Source: a virus
Length of the DNA: 64,000 bases
Reading direction: 5' to 3' (one strand)
Virus record (IMG/VR): IMGVR_UViG_3300024358_000009
Span: 142,327-206,326 of that record
Shown here: positions 20,359-27,947 of the stretch, one piece after another
Position numbering within the stretch: position 1 is the first letter of the stretch
Layout of the letters: every line of letters begins with the position of its first letter
Notes under the pieces: generated by a model
Seen by the model: the letters and a program-made list of their open reading frames with translations, nothing else
Told to the model about the DNA's origin: nothing
The model's database searches: none
Program-made: the position numbers and the translations under genes

Positions 20359-20451
20359 ATGGAATATAGACCTTATATAGAACTGTTGATTTGGTATATA
20401 ATTTATTTTTTAATTATGTACTCTATGGAAGAAGTTCTAAATGAAAAGTAG
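20359..20451 (+). CDS. Possible 30-aa membrane peptide
   Basis: Hydrophobic micro-peptide (LLIWYIIYFLIMYSM) after a small hairpin GCGTAT/ATACGC at 20342-20356. No clear ribosome site. The rest of the 160-base gap holds only the promoter-like motif. Confidence 0.3.
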   Translation: MEYRPYIELLIWYIIYFLIMYSMEEVLNEK

Positions 20452-20458
20452 TTATTGT

Positions 20459-20474
20459 CGAATAAACTAATATA
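20459..20474 (+). promoter_or_regulatory. Promoter-like motif before the CsrA-like operon
   Basis: CGAATAAACTAATATA, a diverged copy 21 bases before ATG 20496, with CAAGGAGG between. It probably drives the coiled-coil, CsrA-like and DUF1501 genes. Confidence 0.5.
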
Positions 20475-20495
20475 ACCCTAACTCAAGGAGGATTT

Positions 20496-20714
20496 ATGTT
20501 CAAGTTTCTTAAGAATATATTTGTAAAGTCTGAAGATCAAATCAATTTAGCTATATTAAAAACAAAGTTGCAAGATCTAGAAATAGATAACAAGGATTTT
20601 GAAATAGTAAATAATAACTTAAAAGATGAAAATAAGGAACTTACTAATAGAATAAAAGAACTAAACATTAAGCTTGATTCAATTAAAATTATATTGGATT
20701 CTATTAACAAATAA
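20496..20714 (+). CDS. Coiled-coil protein, 72 aa
   Basis: AAGGAGG upstream. After a hydrophobic-basic tip MFKFLKNIF the whole protein is a heptad coiled coil (LQDLEIDNKDFEIVNNNLKD). Similar in design to the N-terminus of the repeat protein at 188-619. Function unknown. Confidence 0.6.
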   Translation: MFKFLKNIFVKSEDQINLAILKTKLQDLEIDNKDFEIVNNNLKDENKELTNRIKELNIKLDSIKIILDSINK

Positions 20715-20718
20715 TTAT

Positions 20719-20777
20719 GGGCGGTAGCAATTTACCGTGGTGGGATAAGTTGCGTGATCTTGTTGATCAAACCGCCC
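20719..20777 (+). promoter_or_regulatory. Three-way-junction RNA element B
   Basis: GGGCGGT 20719-20725 pairs with ACCGCCC 20771-20777. Inside are GCAA/TTGC and hairpin TGATC-TTGTT-GATCA. The loop between GCAA and TTGC contains TGGTGGGATAAG. TGGTGGG is exactly complementary to CCCACCA at the 3' edge of the element, offering an alternative fold. It ends 18 bases before the CsrA-like start, next to AGGAG. Related to element A at 18705. Confidence 0.65.
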
Positions 20778-20795
20778 ACCAAGATAGGAGATAAA

Positions 20796-20990
20796 ATGGA
20801 AACAGGGAATTTAGTTTTTACAAGAAATTTTGGAGAGTCTTTTACTATTTTCACTCCATCTGGAAACATAGTAATAACACTTCTTGCAGATAAGATAAGC
20901 ATAAATAAAGCAAAAGTAAAAATAAATGCTCCAAAAGATTTTAAAATTATGAGAAATGAAATTATCAATACAACGAGGGATAAAAAATGA
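20796..20990 (+). CDS. CsrA-like RNA-binding regulator
   Basis: A 64-residue protein, ATG 20796 behind ATAGGAGATAAA. The order of strands matches CsrA/RsmA. GNLVFTRNFGESFTIF corresponds to 'MLILTRRVGETLMIG', followed by IVITLL, KAKVKINAPKDFKIMRNEI ('VRIGVNAPKEVAVHREEIY'). The first-strand Arg (TR) and the second RNA-contact Arg (MRNEI) are kept, while the second Arg of TRR is Asn. CsrA proteins bind GGA in hairpin loops and ribosome sites, usually repressing translation. Its own leader contains a structured element with GGA in a loop and at the ribosome site, so autoregulation is plausible. The stop overlaps the DUF1501 start (ATGA), implying coupling. Confidence 0.7.
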   Translation: METGNLVFTRNFGESFTIFTPSGNIVITLLADKISINKAKVKINAPKDFKIMRNEIINTTRDKK

Positions 20991-22267
20991 ACAGGCGACA
21001 CTTTTTACAGCATACAACAGAATTTGCTTCTCTTGCATTAGTATCTAATCTATATGCACAGCAAGAAACCATAAAGAAAAAGGGAAAAAGACTCATTGTG
21101 CTTTGGATGAGTGGTGGCCCAAGTCATATGGATTTATGGGATTTGAAGACAGGAGAATCAACTGGTGGAGACTTTAAACAGATCAAAACTTCTGCAAACG
21201 GAGTGCAGATTAGTGAGGTATTGCCAACAGTTGCTGAACAGTTCAAACACTTGGTGGCTATTAGATCTTTGGTTACTAATGAAGGCAGTCATGAGCGTGG
21301 CACATTCTTAATGAATACGGCCAAGCAACCAAACCCAGTAGTGCAATATCCAGCTATGGGCGCAGTTGTATCTTCTATGATTGGCTCTAAAGAGTTGCCA
21401 TTACCTAATTTTATTGGAATTGGTGGAACTGCACAACGCATTGGGCCAGGATTCCTTGGCGCAATGTACACTCCTTTTGTTGTGCAAAATCCTGGCGTTC
21501 CTCCAGAAAATATAAAGCCACCATCAGAAATTGGCAATGAAGAAGAGCGTCTTAGAAGAAGGCAGAGATTATTCTACGGAATAGAAGATGAGTTTGCTGC
21601 AAAGATAATGCCTCATGTAAAAGGTGCAAAAGACAGAGAAAGTTTAGGTAATGTCGCACAATCACATGCTTCTATATATGGTAAAGCATTTGATCTAACT
21701 ATTTCGCCACTTAGAACTGTATTTGAAATAAAGAACGAAAGCCAAGCGACTATAGATGCTTATGGCGGTAGGATGAATCAGTTTGGCATGGGATGCCTTC
21801 TTGCAAGAAAATTAATTGAGAAGGGAGTTAGTTGTGTTCAAGTGGATCTCGGCGGATGGGATAATCATAATAATATCTTTTCTACTATTAGGAATGGTAA
21901 TGGCCCTCGGCTTGATAAAGGTTTTGGAAACCTTGTAAAAGAACTAAACGATATTGGTCTTTGGAAAGATACTGTAGTTTTATGGATGGGCGAATTTGGT
22001 CGTACACCTAAGATTAATCAAAATGGTGGACGAGATCATTGGGCAAGATGTTGGTCTATAGTAGTAGGCGGAGGTTCCATTAAGGGTGGACAAGCTTATG
22101 GTTCTACTAGCAAAGATGGTTTAGACATTAAGGATAAGCCATGCTCAATAGGCGATGTATATGCTACTGTTTATAAAGCTTTAGATATGGATCTATCTGC
22201 TCAAATTAGAGACAACATTGGACGACCCATGGCTATTACAGAAGGAAAACCTCTAGATATCTTTTAA
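20987..22267 (+). CDS. DUF1501 family Tat-exported protein
   Basis: A 426-residue protein. The N-terminus NRRHFLQHTTEFASLALV is a twin-arginine signal (RRxFLx then hydrophobic stretch to LYAQ). The body shows DUF1501 landmarks in order: LIVLWMSGGPSHMDLWDLK (residues about 36-54), EGSHERGTFLMNT, PNPVVQYPAMGAVVSSMIG, LPNFIGIGG, LLARKLIEKGVSCVQVDLGG WDNHNNIF (split here), VVLWMGEFGRTPK, GGRDHWARCWSIVVGGGSIKGG. DUF1501 belongs to the alkaline-phosphatase/sulfatase superfamily and is abundant in Planctomycetes beside cytochrome-type DUF1549/1553 proteins. Its presence in a phage operon, coupled to a CsrA-like gene, is unexpected and probably reflects capture from the host. Length is about normal, so it looks intact. 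Confidence 0.9.
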   Translation: MNRRHFLQHTTEFASLALVSNLYAQQETIKKKGKRLIVLWMSGGPSHMDLWDLKTGESTGGDFKQIKTSANGVQISEVLPTVAEQFKHLVAIRSLVTNEGSHERGTFLMNTAKQPNPVVQYPAMGAVVSSMIGSKELPLPNFIGIGGTAQRIGPGFLGAMYTPFVVQNPGVPPENIKPPSEIGNEEERLRRRQRLFYGIEDEFAAKIMPHVKGAKDRESLGNVAQSHASIYGKAFDLTISPLRTVFEIKNESQATIDAYGGRMNQFGMGCLLARKLIEKGVSCVQVDLGGWDNHNNIFSTIRNGNGPRLDKGFGNLVKELNDIGLWKDTVVLWMGEFGRTPKINQNGGRDHWARCWSIVVGGGSIKGGQAYGSTSKDGLDIKDKPCSIGDVYATVYKALDMDLSAQIRDNIGRPMAITEGKPLDIF

Positions 22268-22277
22268 AGGAACAATC

Positions 22278-22442
22278 ATGCTTAAAAAAAATGCAAGGAT
22301 GACAAAGTGTTTAGGGTGGTGCGATAAAGAATTTTTATCACAAAATCCAATTTATTATAGAATTTGCCCTAAGTGTAAAGATAGGTATAATAAAGCAGCA
22401 GAAATTAAATCAGTTGCTAAATATAAAAAAGAAAAAGATTAA
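22278..22442 (+). CDS. Small zinc-knuckle protein, 54 aa
   Basis: ATG 22278 behind AAAGGAACAATC. KCLGWCDKEFLSQNP and RICPKCKDRYNK give two CxxxC or CxxC pairs. The protein at 31648-31830 carries the same pattern (NCLGWCNKMFFSIDP, RFCNKCKDKRRD), so these are dispersed paralogues. Function unknown. Confidence 0.6.
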   Translation: MLKKNARMTKCLGWCDKEFLSQNPIYYRICPKCKDRYNKAAEIKSVAKYKKEKD

Positions 22443-22544
22443 CTATCTTATCAAATGTTAAGATGTGTAATATTTTTATTTTTAAAATAGTCATAGCTGA
22501 TATTGATAAAAAAAATAAATCTGTTAATTTTTTGTCTTGGTTGT

Positions 22545-22560
22545 CGAATAAAAGAGTAGA
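22545..22560 (+). promoter_or_regulatory. Promoter-like motif, variant CGAATAAAAGAGTAGA
   Basis: The CGAATAA core is retained but the TATATA half is lost. It lies 48 bases before the secreted Cys-rich gene. The preceding 100 bases are AT-rich without a plausible gene. Confidence 0.35.
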
Positions 22561-22607
22561 TGGTTAGTGTGTTGCTAATCGTTGTTTTTTCTTTAGGAGG
22601 AAGTATC

Positions 22608-22835
22608 ATGTTGAGTTTTGTTATGGCTATTGCCATTGCTACGAGTTCTGAGACTTTGGATGGTATCAGGCTTCGTGGTGGTTCTTCTTGCTCTAATGGA
22701 AGTTGCGGTGTTGCTGCTGCTCCAGTAGTAGAAAAGAAGGCTGAAACTTCAACAAAGCAGGAAGTAGTTCAGAACTCTTGTGGTTCTGGCGGATGCAGTT
22801 CAAGGCATCGTGCTTTTAAGCTTCGTTGTCGTTAA
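22608..22835 (+). CDS. Small secreted Cys/Gly/Ser-rich protein
   Basis: AGGAGGAAGTATC gives a strong start at ATG 22608. The N-terminal 15 residues are a hydrophobic signal-like stretch (LSFVMAIAIATSS). The mature part has two Cys clusters, SSCSNGSCG and NSCGSGGCSS, joined by a charged linker. Tiny exported CSxGSC proteins are frequent in planctomycetes. It may be host-derived or a surface decoration. A terminator follows directly. Confidence 0.55.
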   Translation: MLSFVMAIAIATSSETLDGIRLRGGSSCSNGSCGVAAAPVVEKKAETSTKQEVVQNSCGSGGCSSRHRAFKLRCR

Positions 22836-22845
22836 TAAATGCAAG

Positions 22846-22867
22846 AAGGGGGCGAAAGCCCCCTTTA
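22846..22867 (+). terminator. Rho-independent terminator
   Basis: AAGGGGGC pairs with GCCCCCTT around a GAAA tetraloop, followed by a weak T tract (TTAAGCTTTT). It ends the DUF1501/secreted-protein region. A GNRA loop on an 8-bp GC stem is very stable. Confidence 0.75.
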
Positions 22868-22885
22868 AGCTTTTAAGGAGCTATA

Positions 22886-23140
22886 ATGAACTGCAAAACA
22901 TGCAATGAAGAAATTCCAGACTATATTTACTTAGAAGAAAGTACCATAGAATGGCAATGTTTTGATTGTTCTTTAAAAGAAAATATGAAATGTGAAATAT
23001 GCAATGAAATTTTAAATATAAATAAGATAGATAAGGCGAATAGTATATTAGGTGACAGTTGGATAGAAATGTGTGACAGTTGTGCGGAGGAATTTAATGA
23101 AGGTAGGGAGACTTACAATATTAGAAGAAGTAGAATCTAA
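22886..23140 (+). CDS. Multi-zinc-ribbon protein, 84 aa
   Basis: AAGGAG upstream. CKTCNEEI, CFDCS, CEICNEI and CDSCAEEF provide four CxxC units, enough for two zinc sites. Probably a protein- or nucleic-acid-binding adaptor. Role unknown. Confidence 0.6.
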   Translation: MNCKTCNEEIPDYIYLEESTIEWQCFDCSLKENMKCEICNEILNINKIDKANSILGDSWIEMCDSCAEEFNEGRETYNIRRSRI

Positions 23141-23447
23141 AAAAATGCCATCTGGACAGATTTGCAAGATGGTTAAAGTTTTATGTGATTGTGGAAAAGA
23201 AAAAATTATTTATTTAAACAACATAATGAATGGAAGAACTGTAAGTTGTGGATGTTACAAAAAAGACTCTGTTATTAAACAAAACAAAGCTAATAAAGAA
23301 ACTACAATATGGGTAGAATACAAAGACGAAATAATAACATTCGTTGAATTTTGTAAAAAAAATAATCTTGATTACTTCTTTGCTAAGAATAGATATATTA
23401 TGGGGTGGGATTTGGAAAGCATCATACAAATACCAAAACTGAAATAG
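23097..23447 (+). CDS. AP2/HNH-associated-type DNA-binding protein
   Basis: ATG 23097 (in the end of the preceding gene, behind GCGGAGG). VGRLTILEEVE, VKVLCDCGKEKIIYLNNIMN and GRTVSCGCYKK match the N-terminal domain found in many phage HNH endonucleases and AP2-type proteins ('YGRLTVLEE ... CxCG ... LxxGxTxSCGC'). The usual nuclease or AP2 domain that should follow is replaced by a short acidic-aromatic segment. It is probably a remnant or stand-alone DNA-binding module. Confidence 0.6.
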   Translation: MKVGRLTILEEVESKKMPSGQICKMVKVLCDCGKEKIIYLNNIMNGRTVSCGCYKKDSVIKQNKANKETTIWVEYKDEIITFVEFCKKNNLDYFFAKNRYIMGWDLESIIQIPKLK

Positions 23448-23449
23448 CC

Positions 23450-23689
23450 ATGTCATATTTTTTTAATGTTTGGATAGAATACATCGGTTGTGATAATGTA
23501 AAGAAAAGAAAGTTTTTAAAAAAAATTAATGATTATAATGATTGTTTACCATTATTATTAGAAAGCGAGTATATAAAAGAATACCTTTTTATGCCAAAAT
23601 GCATTGTTATATTAGAGGATACATTTGGAAATGACATGAGACTAAAACCATTGTTTGAAAATGATAAGTTTTTTCTTTTGTGTGAATAA
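23450..23689 (+). CDS. Hypothetical protein, 79 aa
   Basis: ATG 23450 is used rather than an in-frame ATG at 23405 inside the previous gene. Hydrophobic and acidic alternation. It overlaps the next start by one base. Not recognised. Confidence 0.5.
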   Translation: MSYFFNVWIEYIGCDNVKKRKFLKKINDYNDCLPLLLESEYIKEYLFMPKCIVILEDTFGNDMRLKPLFENDKFFLLCE

Positions 23690-24117
23690 TGAAAAATGTT
23701 TTTTTCAAATTAAATAACGAAAAGTTTTATGTTATAGCTGGAGATACAGCTAAACGAGAAAAAGAAAAATTAAAGTGTTCTTGGAAAACATTGCTTAGTG
23801 TTTTATGTAAAGAAAATTTTCCAAATATAAAAAAGGTGACAGAAAAAACAGAAAATAATCATATTGTTACAATACCATTTTTTGAGGAGTTAATTTTTTT
23901 TGTAATGACAATTATGTATAAAGATAAAAAAATTTTTGTCGTAACAGCAAATGAAAAGGTTAAAAAGTTTAAATTAAAAAAATTTGGTAAGTGGATAGCG
24001 GAATTAGAATGTGGGCATACTTTTTTAATGGATAGCGGAGTAGATGATTACAGATTTATAAAAAGAATATTTTGTCCTACATGTATGGAGAATACCGATG
24101 GTTCAGTTTTTAAATGA
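23689..24117 (+). CDS. Hypothetical protein, paralogue of 15384 gene
   Basis: A 142-residue protein. N-terminal FKLNNEKFYVIAGDTAKREK and C-terminal LECGHTFLMD / FCPTCMEN parallel the 15384 protein, including a C-terminal Cys/His module. A paralogous pair 8 kb apart. Confidence 0.6.
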   Translation: MKNVFFKLNNEKFYVIAGDTAKREKEKLKCSWKTLLSVLCKENFPNIKKVTEKTENNHIVTIPFFEELIFFVMTIMYKDKKIFVVTANEKVKKFKLKKFGKWIAELECGHTFLMDSGVDDYRFIKRIFCPTCMENTDGSVFK

Positions 24118-24673
24118 ATTAAAAACATTTATAGAAAACAAAAGCGATGAATGCAAACTAAAACCAGAATTAAAAATTACTGAATCAAAAATTTTGTTTA
24201 TTACATCAAATAACTATTTAATATCAAAATATTTTTTAGATGTATGCGAAAAGTTTTTGAATAATAAGAATTTAATAATTACTGAAAATAAAAAAACTTG
24301 TTTGAATTTGGAAAAATCATTAGAAGATATTGTTTCTATTATAAAAGAATCGTGTCATTATGGATTTGATCATGCAATATTATTGAATAATTATGATATT
24401 TTTTTTGATGATGAAACATGTATTAGTGTTGCAAAAGAATTAATTGATTATTCTAAAAATTCAAATGATAACTTAAAAATGATTATAATTTTGACAAACA
24501 GATCAAAAACTATAGAGCCGTTTTTAATGCACAGTCCAAATCATTTAAAAGTAAATCAAGCATGGTGTCTCGGTAAATATATTTGTAGGAAAATCGAAGA
24601 AAAGAGTATGGAGCAAATACTTTCTGAAACGATTAATGCAGTTAATGATACTCTTAATTGTAAATATTATTAA
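24098..24673 (+). CDS. Hypothetical protein, 191 aa
   Basis: Overlaps the preceding gene by 20 bases. Alternating strand and helix with a central ILFITSNNYLISKYFL, HAILLNNYDIFFDDE and KMIIILTNRSK. This recalls a degenerate P-loop-type or Rossmann-type alpha/beta fold, but without a Walker motif. I cannot name a family. Confidence 0.5.
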   Translation: MVQFLNELKTFIENKSDECKLKPELKITESKILFITSNNYLISKYFLDVCEKFLNNKNLIITENKKTCLNLEKSLEDIVSIIKESCHYGFDHAILLNNYDIFFDDETCISVAKELIDYSKNSNDNLKMIIILTNRSKTIEPFLMHSPNHLKVNQAWCLGKYICRKIEEKSMEQILSETINAVNDTLNCKYY

Positions 24674-24730
24674 AGGCATTTCTATTGGTGTGTTTATTTA
24701 TTTTATGATTAAATTTTTAAGGAGAGGAAT

Positions 24731-25147
24731 ATGAAGTCTCTAAGATCTGATCTACACAGCGAAATTAGTACAACCAGCGGTTCTTTGGTTTTAATACCTC
24801 TAGAAAAATTTCAAGAACTAATAGGTTTTTCAGACGATGAAGATTTTGAAATTGTATCTGAAATAATTGATAACGGCGGAGATATTATAAACATAAATCC
24901 ATATGTAAATTTAGAGGTAAGAAAAAGATTTACTTTAAATGCAGACGGCACAAATGATACGGTTATTCAAATAGCACCAAAAAATGAATCTAAAGACTTT
25001 GTAAGACTTTTAAACAAGGATGAAGAGACATTAGAAGAATTTTCTTTGCGTAAGAAAAAAGAATTAAAAATGAATACCGAAGAAATGATTAAGTCATTTA
25101 CAGATATTAGAAACGAATACTTAGAAAAGATGGATATAAATGATTAA
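24731..25147 (+). CDS. Hypothetical acidic protein, 138 aa
   Basis: AAGGAGAGGAAT upstream. Acidic, mixed fold with a C-terminal coiled coil. It overlaps the next gene by 8 bases. Not recognised. Confidence 0.55.
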   Translation: MKSLRSDLHSEISTTSGSLVLIPLEKFQELIGFSDDEDFEIVSEIIDNGGDIININPYVNLEVRKRFTLNADGTNDTVIQIAPKNESKDFVRLLNKDEETLEEFSLRKKKELKMNTEEMIKSFTDIRNEYLEKMDIND

Positions 25148-25754
25148 CAAAGAAAAAATAATGCATAGAATAAAAAAAGGAAATGAATTAGCAGAATATG
25201 TAGCTAAGTATCTGAATCATAGATATGGATATAATTTTAAAAAAGTGGGATTACAAGAAGATAAAGAATCAATGATTGATTATAGGTGTGATAAATATAA
25301 TAAAACTGCTCAATTTAAATGTCGTGATAACCAATCTGACATAATTTATGAATGTTGGAAATTTATACCAAGAGAAAACAATCAATTTGAAAATGTTCCT
25401 GGTAGAGATGTAAGGACAAAAGCGGATTTTTATATTTGTTTAAATTCATCTAAGACAAAGATAATTGTTGCAGAAACGAGCAAGATTAAAGAAATAGCAA
25501 AAAATTCTATTAATGAAAAAACAATAGAAAGCGTTGCTAATATATACAAAGAGGCTAAATTAAAACCGACAAAAAGTAAATTTTTAAAATCAAATTCAAA
25601 TTTGTCTGAGGTTTGTTTTAAGATAGATGAAGGAAAAGATACAAATGAATATGGAAAAATATTAATTTTTATACCATTTGATTCAATAAAAGAAGCAAAA
25701 GTAATCGACTTAAAACCAAAAGAAAACATATTAGATGAACGGAGTTGGAACTAA
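25140..25754 (+). CDS. Possible PD-(D/E)XK-fold nuclease
   Basis: A 204-residue protein. An N-terminal helix GNELAEYVAKYLNHRYGY, then MIDYRCDKYNKTAQFKCRDN resembles the D-x(n)-(E/Q)xK core of Holliday-resolvase-like nucleases (D in IDYRC, QFK as ExK variant), with IIYECWKF following. Without a clear glutamate in the ExK position the assignment is tentative. Confidence 0.4.
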   Translation: MINKEKIMHRIKKGNELAEYVAKYLNHRYGYNFKKVGLQEDKESMIDYRCDKYNKTAQFKCRDNQSDIIYECWKFIPRENNQFENVPGRDVRTKADFYICLNSSKTKIIVAETSKIKEIAKNSINEKTIESVANIYKEAKLKPTKSKFLKSNSNLSEVCFKIDEGKDTNEYGKILIFIPFDSIKEAKVIDLKPKENILDERSWN

Positions 25755-26995
25755 TGCCATACTTTTCAATAGTAACACCTACGAATAATGGACAATATTT
25801 GCCAAGACTGTCTAGGTCTTTAGCAAATCAAGCTTTTAAAGATTTTGAATGGGTAGTTTTACCAAATGGCAATGCTACTATTGATTTGGATTCTTTAAGT
25901 TTAAAACCAAGAATTATAAATTCATCCAAACCAGATTCAAAACTAATAGGTTTATTTAAAAAAGAAGCGTCAATGGCTGGGAAAGGTCATGTTATTGTCG
26001 AAGTTGATCACGATGATGAATTAACTCCAGATTGTTTAGAAGAGTTGCATAAGTGTTTTAATGAATCTGAATCTATAGATTTTGTTTACTCAAATTGTGC
26101 AGAGATAGACTTTAATGGAAAACCATTTGTTTATTCTGATGTATATGGATGGAGAAATAGACCATTTGAATATAATGGAAAAAAACTTTTAGAATTGATT
26201 TCTTTTGAACCTTCAGCAGCTTGCTTTTCAAAAATATGGTTTGCACCAAATCATGTTAGAGCTTGGAAGAAATCTTTTTATGAGAAAATCGGTGGACATA
26301 ATGAAAAAATGGATGTCTTAGATGATCATGACATTCTTTGCAGAACATATATACATGGAAATGTAAAACACTTGGATAAATGTCTTTATATATATTATAG
26401 GCATAAAGGAAATACATGTTATGGAGAGAAAAACGCTTTTATTCAAGAGGAAACACTAAATATACACGATAGATATATATATCAATTAGCAGAAAAATGG
26501 TCAGACTTAAACGGTCTTTTAAAAATAGATCTATGTGGCGGTTTTAATAGTCCTGCTGGATATAAATCTGTTGATCTAGAAAACGGAAATATCGTACACG
26601 ATTTAAATAATCCTTGGCCTTTTGAAGACAATTCTGTTGGTGTTATAAGGGCGCACGATGCATTAGAGCATTTAAAAAACCCAATCCATGTTATGAAAGA
26701 AGCTTATCGTTGCTTATCTCCTTTGGGATGGTTTTTAACACAAACTCCATCAACTGACGGAAGAGGAGCTTTTCAAGATCCAACTCATATAAGTTTTTGG
26801 AATAGTAATAGTTTTTGGTATTATACTAAAGCAGAAACCGCAAAATATATTGGAACACCAGTAAGATTTCAATTAAATAGAATTAAAAATTTCTTCCCAA
26901 CAGAATGGCATAAAACTCACAACATCTTATATGTTAAAGCGGACTTATTAAAAATATCAAACGATATAAGAATACCAGGAGAAATATCTATTTAG
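25754..26995 (+). CDS. Glycosyltransferase-methyltransferase fusion
   Basis: A 413-residue protein, ATG 25754 behind CGGAG. Residues 1-255 form a GT-A family 2 glycosyltransferase: YFSIVTPTNNGQYLPRLSRS, FKDFEWVVLPNG, VIVEVDHDDELTPD (DxD metal site) and DVLDDHDILCR. Residues 260-413 form a methyltransferase of the type often fused in phages and surface-sugar loci: LLKIDLCGGFNSPAGYKSVD, the segment NGNIVHDLNNPWPFEDNSV, VIRAHDALEHLKNPIHVMKE, and PTHISFWN. It probably adds and then methylates a sugar. Confidence 0.8.
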   Translation: MPYFSIVTPTNNGQYLPRLSRSLANQAFKDFEWVVLPNGNATIDLDSLSLKPRIINSSKPDSKLIGLFKKEASMAGKGHVIVEVDHDDELTPDCLEELHKCFNESESIDFVYSNCAEIDFNGKPFVYSDVYGWRNRPFEYNGKKLLELISFEPSAACFSKIWFAPNHVRAWKKSFYEKIGGHNEKMDVLDDHDILCRTYIHGNVKHLDKCLYIYYRHKGNTCYGEKNAFIQEETLNIHDRYIYQLAEKWSDLNGLLKIDLCGGFNSPAGYKSVDLENGNIVHDLNNPWPFEDNSVGVIRAHDALEHLKNPIHVMKEAYRCLSPLGWFLTQTPSTDGRGAFQDPTHISFWNSNSFWYYTKAETAKYIGTPVRFQLNRIKNFFPTEWHKTHNILYVKADLLKISNDIRIPGEISI

Positions 26996-27431
26996 CAATT
27001 TTTAAAAATGCTTCTTGTTGTTCTTTCGGGCCAGCAAATTTAATTGAATTTGATCCATACTTCCTTATTAAAACAAGCATGTGTTTGGCTATATAATTTA
27101 TTACAGATTTTCCTAATTCTGAATCAGATGCATTTTCCCACACTTCTTGACCTAGCATGTGGGCAAAACCAAGATCATTTTGTTTTGGTGCTGGATAAAA
27201 CATTAAACCAAGATTATTGGGTCTAATGGTTTCATCGCCTGGCAAAATACCTAAAACCCAAGAACAAGACCACTTTCTACATATTTCCGGTCTTGTATCA
27301 TAAATCATACAGCCTTTGTTTTGGTGATGACAATTTGTATATTCTGGCTTGTTTAGTTCTTGAACAATTAAAATTGTGCAACAAACATCACAATCACTAC
27401 AATGTCTATCAGCCAATGGTAAATTGATCAT
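26988..27431 (-). CDS. YkgJ-type Cys-cluster protein
   Basis: A leftward 147-residue protein. HCSDCDVCCTIL, then CMIYDTRPEICRKWSCSW show the Cys cluster of the YkgJ/UPF0153 family (CxxCxxCC ... C ... RPxxCR), thought to bind zinc or iron. Last gene of the leftward operon, 3 bases from the adenosyltransferase gene. Its 3' end overlaps the convergent fusion gene by 8 bases. Confidence 0.75.
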   Translation of the reverse strand: MINLPLADRHCSDCDVCCTILIVQELNKPEYTNCHHQNKGCMIYDTRPEICRKWSCSWVLGILPGDETIRPNNLGLMFYPAPKQNDLGFAHMLGQEVWENASDSELGKSVINYIAKHMLVLIRKYGSNSIKFAGPKEQQEAFLKIAK

Positions 27432-27434
27432 ATA

Positions 27435-27947
27435 TTATCCATGCCAAATTTTTTCTTCTGGACCCAAAAGTCTAGCCAAGGTAAACAAAAAATCACTCAA
27501 TCTATTTATATATACAACTATTTTCTTTAGGTTTTGATGAACTTCCATTAATTTGACTAAATCAATTTCAACCCTTCTACATACTGCTCTTGCTAGATGA
27601 ATTTCACAATGATTAAAAGGTATTATAAAGTTTTTCAATGGCTTTAAAAGCTTAGTCATGTCGTCAATTTTGCCTTCTATTTCTTTAATATGCTTGTCAT
27701 CTATTCTTGCTTCGCCCGTAGCTATTTCAGCGCCTATATCAAATAAATGTTTTTGTATGTCTACAATAAAATCATAAGCGTTTTGAATTTTTAATTCTAA
27801 AACATATTTTTGATTTACTAAACCTATTGAAGCGTTAAGTTCATCAACACTTCCTAACAATTGAATGTGTGGGTCAGTTTTTGGAACACGCCCAACTTTA
27901 GGCAAAAAGGTTGTTCCATCATCTCCTGTTTTAGTATAAATTTTCAT
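27435..27947 (-). CDS. ATP:cob(I)alamin adenosyltransferase (PduO type)
   Basis: A 170-residue protein. KIYTKTGDDGTTFLPKVGRV is the PduO N-terminal ATP-binding signature, SVDELNASIG the next, then LARAVCRRVEIDLVKL (the 'RAVCRRAER' cobalamin/ATP helix, with the final R replaced by I) and VYINRLSDFLFTLARL. This family transfers adenosine from ATP to cob(I)alamin to make coenzyme B12. The class II ribonucleotide reductase at 42829 uses exactly that cofactor, so a phage-encoded supply route is implied. Host provides the corrin. Overlaps the upstream DUF5672 gene by 17 bases. Confidence 0.85.
   Translation of the reverse strand: MKIYTKTGDDGTTFLPKVGRVPKTDPHIQLLGSVDELNASIGLVNQKYVLELKIQNAYDFIVDIQKHLFDIGAEIATGEARIDDKHIKEIEGKIDDMTKLLKPLKNFIIPFNHCEIHLARAVCRRVEIDLVKLMEVHQNLKKIVVYINRLSDFLFTLARLLGPEEKIWHG

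Noticed and set aside
22451-22636. Minus-strand open frame in the AT-rich gap
   Set aside because: Lies opposite a promoter-like motif and ribosome site of the secreted-protein gene, with no start signal and a biased low-complexity product.
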